A DNA stretch of 19,623 bases, from positions 1 through 19,623 of the forward strand of contig CBDVBD010000051.1 of NCBI GenBank assembly GCA_965372135.1. Direction: 5' to 3'. Below are positions 14,715 through 19,623 of the stretch, in pieces. The position numbers and the translations under genes are program-made. Within the stretch, counting starts at the first letter, position 1; every line of letters begins with the position of its first letter. The notes under the pieces were generated by a model. It saw only the letters and a program-made list of their open reading frames with translations. It was not told the DNA's origin and ran no database searches. The stretch is from CBDVBD01 sp965372135. Its GTDB lineage: Bacteria; Electryoneota; RPQS01; CBDVBD01.

Positions 14715-15134
14715 TTAATGTGAGTTATTCTCGGTTAGCTCGAAATCCCACAGGGAGCCGGGATTATATTCGGTAAACATTTCCGCCAGTTCGGATGTTT
14801 GATATTCCGTTCCGTTGATGGGCTCTTGGGCGCTGCCAATCCAGATACCTACAATCAACGAAGCGGCAATCGCGAAACCACCAGCCCAGGCAGGTCGCAG
14901 GATAAAGGGACGTTTCGCCGGTGACCGGCGGATGGTAGCATTGACGCGGATAGTGAGGTCACCGGGGGCATCCGGGGAAGTTAGATCGTTGAATGCCATA
15001 TCCAGGCGGCTCAAGTCTTCCCAGAATTTCCGGCAGCCGGGGCAAGCGTCGATATGCTGCTGCAGGCGATGCTCGGGAGTTTTTCCCCGGTCGAACCTGC
15101 GTGATAATTTCTTTTGTGTGCGATGGCAATTCAT
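14715..15134 (-). CDS. Anti-sigma factor with zf-HC2 (ZAS) domain
   Basis: I chose ATG 15134 over the upstream ATG at 15179. It has GGAG at proper distance, and translation from it begins directly with the zinc-binding domain. The product is 139 residues. Cys3 with His27, Cys31 and Cys34 (QQHIDACPGC) forms the H-x3-C-x2-C cluster of zinc-containing anti-sigma domains. A single membrane segment follows around residues 80-100 (WAGGFAIAASLIVGIWIGSA), with a short periplasmic tail (to residue 139). In this family the N-terminal domain holds the partner ECF sigma factor inactive at the membrane until a periplasmic signal releases it. The partner ends 41 bases upstream. The short tail makes a sensing role for the two Spy-like proteins downstream plausible. 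Confidence 0.85.
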   Translation of the reverse strand: MNCHRTQKKLSRRFDRGKTPEHRLQQHIDACPGCRKFWEDLSRLDMAFNDLTSPDAPGDLTIRVNATIRRSPAKRPFILRPAWAGGFAIAASLIVGIWIGSAQEPINGTEYQTSELAEMFTEYNPGSLWDFELTENNSH

Positions 15135-15175
15135 TTTATTCTCCACTCTTGTAACCCCGGAGGTTGGGAATCCTG

Positions 15176-15745
15176 TCACTCCGGGTGGTCGAAAATTGTT
15201 CTCAGGCGTTTTCGAGCCCGGAACAGCAGGGAATCCACGCCGTAAGTGGTGGTGTTCAGTATCCTGGCAATTTCTTTTCCTGGCAAGTCTTGTTGGTGGC
15301 GCAGGATGATGGCGGCACGTTCCCTCGGGGGAAGCTGGGAAATGGCTTGGTTCAGACGTTCTTTCGTTTGCTGATTTTCCAATTGGGCGTGGGGGGAATC
15401 CTCCTCTGAGGTGGGGATGTCGAATCCGGCTCCCTCATCCCCATCGGGTTCCAGGCGCTGCATTTGCCAGCGTTTCCGGGATCGCAGGCGGTTCAGACAG
15501 AGGTTGGTGGTGATACGGTATGCCCAGGTGGATACAGCACCACGGGGTGACCAGCGTTTCCGCGACTGCCACATGCGGACGAAGGCATCCTGGGCGGCGT
15601 CCTTGGCGTCCTGTTCGTTTCCCAGCAGGCGAAATGCCAGCCCATAGACGTGGTCCACCAATAGGTCCACCAGTTGGGAAAAGGCGTTCCGGTCGCCGGA
15701 TTTGGCGGCGGTCATTAATTGTATGTCATCGGCGGTGTTTTTCAT
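15176..15745 (-). CDS. ECF-type RNA polymerase sigma factor (RpoE-like)
   Basis: From ATG 15745 the product is 189 residues (MKNTADDIQ...). An in-frame ATG at 15775 would add ten residues, but these are encoded by the arm of a dispersed repeat (15759-15819), so I prefer the shorter form. No good ribosome site is seen for either. Sigma region 2 covers about residues 17-85, with YGLAFRLLGNEQDAKDAAQDAF and WAYRITTNLCLNRLR. Region 4 covers about residues 126-180, with ISQLPPRERAAIILRHQQDLPGKEIARIL and a helix-turn-helix. Region 3 is absent, as expected for ECF factors. It directs RNA polymerase to stress genes and is probably restrained by the anti-sigma factor encoded next. The inverted repeat at 15915-15934 is a candidate control site. 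Confidence 0.9.
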   Translation of the reverse strand: MKNTADDIQLMTAAKSGDRNAFSQLVDLLVDHVYGLAFRLLGNEQDAKDAAQDAFVRMWQSRKRWSPRGAVSTWAYRITTNLCLNRLRSRKRWQMQRLEPDGDEGAGFDIPTSEEDSPHAQLENQQTKERLNQAISQLPPRERAAIILRHQQDLPGKEIARILNTTTYGVDSLLFRARKRLRTIFDHPE

Positions 15746-15758
15746 TATTAGATTATTT

Positions 15759-15819
15759 GTCGGGTTTTCCGTCAAAGGGCGGACTTTCAGCTTCGCTACA
15801 CTTCGGAACCCGACCTACA
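15759..15819 (-). repeat. REP-like palindrome D
   Basis: GTCGGGTT (15759-15766) and AACCCGAC (15807-15814) are perfect inverted arms around a 40-nt interior, followed by CTACA. On the minus strand it starts TGTAGGTCGGGTTC. The left arm is shared with element B over GATTATTTGTCGGGTTTT. It lies in the leader of the sigma-factor operon. Confidence 0.75.
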
Positions 15820-15820
15820 T

Positions 15821-15872
15821 GACTGAAGCAAGCTTCAGTCTTTAAAGCGCAAGCAAGCTTGCGCACTCCATA
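15821..15872. repeat. Tandem hairpins with GCAAGC apex
   Basis: Two adjacent hairpins: GACTGAAGC-AA-GCTTCAGTC (15821-15840) and GCGCAAGC-AA-GCTTGCGC (15847-15864). The second one's right side, GCTTGCGCACTCCATA (15857-15872), is repeated exactly at 16926-16941. Confidence 0.7.
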
Positions 15873-15904
15873 ACCTTTCTCTTGGAACAGTTGAGGACGA
15901 ACAA

Positions 15905-15944
15905 CCTGTCAAGGTTACGAAAAATTATTCGTAATGTCAAGGGA
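15905..15944. promoter_or_regulatory. Candidate operator: inverted repeat between direct repeats
   Basis: TTACGAA (15915-15921) and TTCGTAA (15928-15934) form a perfect 7-nt inverted repeat with a 6-nt AT spacer, the typical shape of a dimeric regulator site. It is bracketed by TGTCAAGG / TGTCAAGG direct repeats, each of which gives TTGACA on the minus strand. It lies between the divergent sigma-factor operon and pyrF, and either could be regulated. No regulator is assigned. Confidence 0.4.
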
Positions 15945-15958
15945 TTGATAAGTATAAT

Positions 15959-15985
15959 GTCAGGATCACAAGGGTCCTGACCTAC
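15959..15985 (-). repeat. REP-like palindrome with altered stem (G)
   Basis: GTCAGGA (15959-15965) pairs with TCCTGAC (15975-15981) and is followed by CTAC. On the minus strand it reads GTAGGTCAGGA. Compared with the GTCGGGT/ACCCGAC copies, both arms changed in a way that keeps pairing. Confidence 0.6.
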
Positions 15986-16031
15986 TCGTATAGTGTATGT
16001 TATGTTGCATTAATATCCGATGATTTTGTGG

Positions 16032-16060
16032 TTGATTATTTCATCGATAATCCTTATATT
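16032..16060 (+). promoter_or_regulatory. Sigma-70-type promoter for pyrF
   Basis: TTGATT (16032-16037), a 17-nt spacer, and TATATT (16055-16060). The predicted transcript starts near 16067, about 24 bases before ATG 16091. Confidence 0.7.
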
Positions 16061-16090
16061 TATTAGATACATTAACAAGAAAAAAGTTTG

Positions 16091-16906
16091 ATGAGTTTTT
16101 ACCAAAAATTGCGGACAGCGATCGAGGACCGGGGACCGGTATGTATCGGATTGGATCCGGTGATGAATCGGTTACCGGGGCATTTGGGTCAGGATGTGGG
16201 CGGTGTTCGACGGTTTTTGGAAGGTATTCTCCAGGAAACAGCGGGGGTGGCGGCGGCTTATAAGCCCAATTCGGCGTTTTTCGAGGCGATGGGGGTGGAG
16301 GGGATAAGGCTGCTTGCGGAGCTTCGGGAGTGTTGTCCGGAAGGGTCGGTGTGGTTATTGGATGCCAAGCGGGGGGATATTGGTTCCACCAGCCAGGCTT
16401 ATGCCAAGGCGGCGTTTGAGGTATTTGGGGCGGATGCGGTGACGGTGAATCCGTATTTGGGGCGGGATGCGGTGGCACCGTTTTTGGAGGATCCGTCGCA
16501 CGGGATTTTCCTGTTGTGCCGGACGTCCAATCCCGGATCGTCGGATTTTCAGTCGTTAGGGGATCCGCCGTTGTATTTGCAGGTGGCAGAGACGGCTGCG
16601 GGTTGGAACGCGCACCGGAATGTGGGGTTGGTGGTGGGAGCAACTATGCCGGAAGAACTGGTGCAAGTACGGAAAGTTGCTCCGGATTTGCCGTTGTTGA
16701 TTCCGGGGATCGGGACTCAAGGCGGGAAGCCGGAAGATGTGGTGATACCGGCGATGGTGGATCCGCCGGGATTGGCGTTGATTTCGGCGTCGCGGTCGGT
16801 GTTGTACGCATCATCGGACAGGGATTTTGCGGTTAAAGCGCGTGAGGCGGCAGAGGCGTTACGGGACGAGATTCAAGCGATGATTGAACTTGGCAGTAAC
16901 AACTAA
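16091..16906 (+). CDS. pyrF: Orotidine 5'-phosphate decarboxylase (type 2)
   Basis: 271 residues from ATG 16091; a TTG three bases upstream is the only other option. It catalyses the last step of UMP synthesis, removing CO2 from orotidine 5'-phosphate in the cytoplasm. CIGLDP near the N-terminus, YKPNSAFFEAMG, and the catalytic signature LLDAKRGDIGST (Asp91 and Lys93) are all present, followed by the phosphate-binding region IPGIGTQGG and SRSVLYAS. The length of about 270 and this arrangement fit the longer 'type 2' subfamily rather than the 230-residue enzyme of enteric bacteria. No other pyrimidine gene is adjacent. It has its own promoter at 16032-16060 and a short leader, with only weak purine-rich sequence (AAGAAAAAAG) before the start. 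Confidence 0.95.
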   Translation: MSFYQKLRTAIEDRGPVCIGLDPVMNRLPGHLGQDVGGVRRFLEGILQETAGVAAAYKPNSAFFEAMGVEGIRLLAELRECCPEGSVWLLDAKRGDIGSTSQAYAKAAFEVFGADAVTVNPYLGRDAVAPFLEDPSHGIFLLCRTSNPGSSDFQSLGDPPLYLQVAETAAGWNAHRNVGLVVGATMPEELVQVRKVAPDLPLLIPGIGTQGGKPEDVVIPAMVDPPGLALISASRSVLYASSDRDFAVKAREAAEALRDEIQAMIELGSNN

Positions 16907-16911
16907 AGTAT

Positions 16912-16941
16912 GCGCCCTTAAGGGCGCTTGCGCACTCCATA
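16912..16941. repeat. GCGCCCTT palindrome with shared GCTTGCGCACTCCATA
   Basis: GCGCCCTT/AAGGGCGC (16912-16927) is a perfect 16-nt palindrome. The last two bases begin GCTTGCGCACTCCATA (16926-16941), identical to 15857-15872. It lies in the short gap between pyrF and the hydrolase gene and supplies a false TTG start. Confidence 0.7.
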
Positions 16942-16969
16942 TATGAGGGCATTAGTGGACAAAGGCGCT

Positions 16970-17785
16970 ATGGAAATTTGCATGCTGGGATCCGGGAGTA
17001 CCGGAAATTCCCTGTTCCTCAAAGGCGGTAATACCAAAATTCTTATCGATGCCGGGCTGAGCTGTTTGCGGATCAATCAGCGGCTGCAGGCAATCGGGGA
17101 ATCGTTGACGGATATTCAGGCGATTATCATCACCCACGAACATGCAGATCATATGCGCGGGATCGGGGTGATTTGCCGGCAGTTCGATACGCCGGTATAT
17201 TTGACACCGGACACGCGGGCACACGCCAACCGTTTTTTACTCTACAATGAGACCCTGCAGTCAGTTGACGGCAATGTGTTTCAATTGGGGGATTTAGACA
17301 TCGAAGCATTTATGGTGCCACACGATGCGGCGGATCCGGTGGGATTTGTGGTAACGCATGGTGCGGTGAAGGTGGTGGTGGCGACTGACGTCGGCACCGT
17401 CGAAATGGGGCTTCCGGACCGGCTCAAGGGGGCACATTTTGTGGTGTTGGAAGCCAATCACGATCCGGAAATGCTGCAGAACGGTCCTTATCCGCAGTAC
17501 CTAAAGACCCGCATTGCCGGACCACAGGGGCATTTGGCGAACGAGGAGACTGCGAGAGCCATCATCGAATCCCACACGCCGAACCTGAAGGGCGTCATGT
17601 TAGCGCATTTAAGCCGATTCAACAATACCCCGGATATGGCGATGGATACCGTTTCCGGACTACTGTCCTCCCAGGGGCTTGATGATATTCCCATCTACCT
17701 TTCCTATCCCGACAGACCCAGCCAGCGCATCGAAGTCACAGAAGAGGGTGCGCGGGTGCTGATGGATCTGGCAGATGGCTATTAA
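16970..17785 (+). CDS. Metallo-beta-lactamase-fold hydrolase, YycJ/WalJ-like
   Basis: 271 residues. The frame is open from a TTG at 16928 that lies inside a repeat. ATG 16970 is preferred because AAAGG precedes it and the product then starts MEICMLGSGSTGNS, exactly where this family starts (typically M-x-x-x-x-LGSGSxGNS). The zinc-binding motif THEHADH gives His56, His58, Asp60 and His61, with further ligands expected in VVVATDVG and LEANHD, and the late LAHLSRFNN. YycJ/WalJ proteins are putative cytoplasmic DNA or RNA phosphodiesterases; exonuclease activity has been linked to DNA repair in some bacteria. It probably shares the pyrF transcript, since the gap is 63 bases and no promoter is seen in it. 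Confidence 0.88.
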   Translation: MEICMLGSGSTGNSLFLKGGNTKILIDAGLSCLRINQRLQAIGESLTDIQAIIITHEHADHMRGIGVICRQFDTPVYLTPDTRAHANRFLLYNETLQSVDGNVFQLGDLDIEAFMVPHDAADPVGFVVTHGAVKVVVATDVGTVEMGLPDRLKGAHFVVLEANHDPEMLQNGPYPQYLKTRIAGPQGHLANEETARAIIESHTPNLKGVMLAHLSRFNNTPDMAMDTVSGLLSSQGLDDIPIYLSYPDRPSQRIEVTEEGARVLMDLADGY

Positions 17786-17821
17786 CTAATTGTCTTTCCC
17801 AATGTAAACCACTGAAGGGTA

Positions 17822-17837
17822 AACCGCTGAAGCGGTT
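17822..17837. repeat. AACCGCT hairpin
   Basis: AACCGCT-GA-AGCGGTT, preceded by a degenerate unit AAACCACTGAAGGGT. Together they form a short tandem of AAACCnCTGAAGnGGT. The GA loop is like that of the element 25 bases downstream. Confidence 0.55.
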
Positions 17838-17862
17838 AGGGTGAGTGTTAGTTACCTCTTAA

Positions 17863-17891
17863 CACCACAATGAATTGTGGTGCTATCACAA
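17863..17891. repeat. GA-loop hairpin element, copy 2
   Basis: CACCACAAT-GA-ATTGTGGTG followed by CTATCACAA. It has the same frame as 1526-1554 (CACC...GA...GGTG-CTnTCACAA) but a different stem core that remains fully paired. Confidence 0.7.
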
Positions 17892-17952
17892 CTCAGATGT
17901 AAGGTTATTTAGTTTAAATCCATATGTCAGATGATTAAAGGTTTTTCACTAT

Positions 17953-19233
17953 TTGGGTACCGAAAAGATATTAGTACTGATCGCTTTTGCCGGGGGATAT
18001 TCCCTGCTGGCACTAACCCGCTGGAATAAAGCCATCATTGTGTGGGGGGCATTGCTGCTGTTAGTGGTTTCGAGGGTTCTCCCCCTTTCCTCAGTTCCCT
18101 TTGACATTCATTGGAACGTGATCGGCGTGTTCGCTGGGACGCTGCTTTTGACCGGTGCATTTATTTATTCGGGAGTACCGGCACGGATCAGTAATGTCCT
18201 GATTGCCCATTCGCCCAGCATGGGGGTCGCCATGTTGTTGGTGTGTGTGATCTCCAGCGTGATTTCTTTGGCGGTGGAGAATGTGGCGACGGTGTTGATT
18301 GTAGCGCCGATTGCACTGGAGATGGCACGGCGGCAGAAGGTGTCGCCAGTGCCGTTTTTGATTGGAATTGCGATTGCGTCGAATTTGCAGGGCACGGCGA
18401 CCTTGATCGGGGATCCTCCGTCGATGATATTGGCGGCGTCGGAACGGATGAATTTCAACGATTTCTTTTTTTACCGGGGGAAGCCGTCGATTTTCTGGGC
18501 GGTGGAAGCCGGTGCGGTGGCATCGATTGGGATTTTGTGGCTGCTGTTTCGTAAGAACCGGCAGAAGGTGTCGCCAGTGGAGGAAATTGCGGTTCGGAGC
18601 TGGATGCCAACGATACTGTTGAGCGCGATGATCGTGGGGTTGGCACTTAGTTCATTGATTGACCCTGATTTTCGATGGGCGGCTGGTAGTTTGTGTATGT
18701 TAGTGGGGATTGTGTCGCTTGTGGAAATGGCGCATAAGGGTAAGGATGACCGTCAGGAAGTGGTTGATATTATTAAGACTTACGATTGGGAGACCACGTT
18801 ATTTCTGATGGGTGTGTTCGTGCTGGTGGCAACTATGGTGCGGGTGGGATTGATCGGTGATTTTGCACATTTATTGGCAAGGACGTTAGGGGAAAATCCG
18901 GTACTGGTGTTTGTTGTCATCGTGTGGGCAAGCGTGGGATTCAGCGCCTTTATCGACAATGTGCCGTATATTACGGCGATGATTCCTGTGGTGCATATTT
19001 TGGCGGGGGAATTGGATGTTTCGCGGTATTTGTTGGTGTTTGGGCTGTTGATCGGGTCGTGCTTAGGGGGGAACATAACGCCGGTGGGTGCGGCGGCGAA
19101 TATCGTGGCGGTGGGAGCTTTGAAGCGGGAAGGATACCACGTCTCGTTTTGGCAGTTTGCCAAGATCGGGCTGCCGTTTACGGTGGCGGCGACGTTGGCG
19201 GGGGCGTTGGTGGTGTGGGTTATCTGGAGTTGA
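17953..19233 (+). CDS. ArsB/NhaD-family ion transporter, inner membrane
   Basis: 426 residues from a TTG start at 17953 with AAAGG about 11 bases upstream. The start is uncertain but no ATG or GTG fits better. The chain has roughly ten to twelve hydrophobic segments throughout. Family marks are SLAVENVATVLIVAPIALEMAR, GTATLIGDPPSMILA (about residues 147-161), AFIDNVPYITAMIPVV (about residue 335 on) and CLGGNITPVGAAANIVAVG, forming the paired ENV/DNV and GxxT re-entrant loop pattern of the IT superfamily. Members export arsenite (ArsB) or exchange Na+/H+ (NhaD) or carry dicarboxylates. GTATLIGDPP is closest to the NhaD/P-protein side, so Na+/H+ exchange is my first guess. No arsR or arsC neighbour is present. 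Confidence 0.87.
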   Translation: MGTEKILVLIAFAGGYSLLALTRWNKAIIVWGALLLLVVSRVLPLSSVPFDIHWNVIGVFAGTLLLTGAFIYSGVPARISNVLIAHSPSMGVAMLLVCVISSVISLAVENVATVLIVAPIALEMARRQKVSPVPFLIGIAIASNLQGTATLIGDPPSMILAASERMNFNDFFFYRGKPSIFWAVEAGAVASIGILWLLFRKNRQKVSPVEEIAVRSWMPTILLSAMIVGLALSSLIDPDFRWAAGSLCMLVGIVSLVEMAHKGKDDRQEVVDIIKTYDWETTLFLMGVFVLVATMVRVGLIGDFAHLLARTLGENPVLVFVVIVWASVGFSAFIDNVPYITAMIPVVHILAGELDVSRYLLVFGLLIGSCLGGNITPVGAAANIVAVGALKREGYHVSFWQFAKIGLPFTVAATLAGALVVWVIWS

Positions 19234-19251
19234 CAAGTGACAAGTATTGTG

Positions 19252-19272
19252 TCGGGTTTCATGGAAACCCGA
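19252..19272. repeat. Short palindrome of the TCGGGTT family
   Basis: TCGGGTTTC-ATG-GAAACCCGA, a 9-bp stem with a 3-nt loop, 18 bases after the transporter stop. It resembles the GTCGGGTT/AACCCGAC arms seen elsewhere but lacks the CTAC flank. It might also end the transporter transcript, but no T-run follows. Confidence 0.5.
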
Positions 19273-19325
19273 AAAGTTTAACAGAGGATAAGGAGAATAC
19301 ATCAAGACATAAACGTGAGGTTAAC

Positions 19326-19623
19326 ATGAAGAAGTGGATTCCATTATTGTTAGCAGGATTATTTATCGGTTTTGGATGCGGAGGGCAGACAGCTACGTCG
19401 GATGAGGAAGTGGCGGTCATCAAGACCGATTTCGGGGACATCGTGATTGCGTTCTATGAAGATGATGCGCCGGAACATGTCAAGAATTTTAAGAAGTTAG
19501 CGCTGGAAGGTTTTTACAACGGTTGTACGTTTCATCGCATTATCCCCGGATTTATGATTCAGGGCGGCGACCCGAATTCCAAGAACGAGGACCGGGCGGA
19601 CGACGGTCAGGGCGGTCCGGGGT
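19326..19623 (+). CDS. Cyclophilin-type peptidyl-prolyl cis-trans isomerase, lipoprotein; C-terminus cut by the window edge
   Basis: The frame is open from ATG 19326, with GTGAGG just upstream, to the window end (99 codons). MKKWIPLLLAGLFIGFGCGGQ is a lipoprotein signal with cleavage before Cys18. The cyclophilin domain begins at VAVIKTDFGDIVIAFYEDDAPEHVKNF, followed by the active-site stretch FHRIIPGFMIQGGDP, in which the catalytic Arg and the F-M-Q residues are present. These enzymes speed proline isomerisation during folding; with a lipid anchor this one would work in the periplasm or at the outer membrane. The expected remaining part is 80-100 residues beyond the window. The 92-base gap upstream contains only a small palindrome. 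Confidence 0.9.
   Translation, partial: MKKWIPLLLAGLFIGFGCGGQTATSDEEVAVIKTDFGDIVIAFYEDDAPEHVKNFKKLALEGFYNGCTFHRIIPGFMIQGGDPNSKNEDRADDGQGGPG

Noticed and set aside
16041..16643. Minus-strand ORF of 200 codons opposite pyrF
   Set aside because: Extremely proline-rich shadow frame of a strongly supported pyrF; no ribosome site.
16928..16969. TTG start for the metallo-hydrolase
   Set aside because: It lies inside a dispersed repeat; the family's N-terminal pattern and an AAAGG ribosome site support ATG 16970.

Overview
The window is about 19.6 kb of chromosome-like bacterial DNA with no rRNA, tRNA, CRISPR array or complete insertion sequence that I can see. Several traits fit a member of the FCB superphylum or a neighbouring uncultured lineage (KSB1, Zixibacteria, Marinimicrobia or Latescibacteria-like). 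These are a type IX secretion (T9SS) type A C-terminal sorting domain of the NYPNPFNP kind, a gingipain-like C25 peptidase, a CARDB secreted protein, Tat-exported DUF362 proteins, and many short dispersed hairpin repeats between genes. The phylum is an inference from gene style and not proven.

Layout. 1-929 (minus, cut by the window edge) is a secreted protein of about 50-residue repeats. 930-2178 is non-coding and holds a promoter and two diverged copies of a composite repeat. 2179-5717 (plus) holds two Tat-signal DUF362 proteins, a small DUF6599-like lipoprotein and an AT-rich orphan ORF. 5761-7961 (plus) is a pair of glycosyltransferases (GT4-like and GT2) with overlapping reading frames. 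8309-9952 (plus) is a secreted CARDB-type protein behind a strong promoter and a leader of about 190 nt. It converges on 10038-13169 (minus), a C25 peptidase, across a 14-bp bidirectional terminator.

13674-15745 (minus) is a four-gene stress-response operon: ECF sigma factor, zinc-binding anti-sigma factor, membrane-anchored Spy/CnrX-like protein, and Spy/CpxP-like protein. It ends in a clear intrinsic terminator. From 16091 rightward (plus) come housekeeping-type genes: pyrF (orotidine 5'-phosphate decarboxylase), a YycJ/WalJ-like metallo-beta-lactamase-fold hydrolase, an ArsB/NhaD-type ion transporter, and the start of a cyclophilin lipoprotein cut by the right edge.

The least ordinary feature is what lies between the genes. 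At least seven hairpin elements read, on the minus strand, as a GTAG(G)-like head followed by a palindrome. All seven point the same way whatever the direction of the flanking genes, which resembles REP sequences moved by RAYT transposases. Other hairpin families keep constant flanks while both stem arms change together. Four promoters share the form TTGAnn-17 nt-TATATT, which suggests the local housekeeping -10 box.
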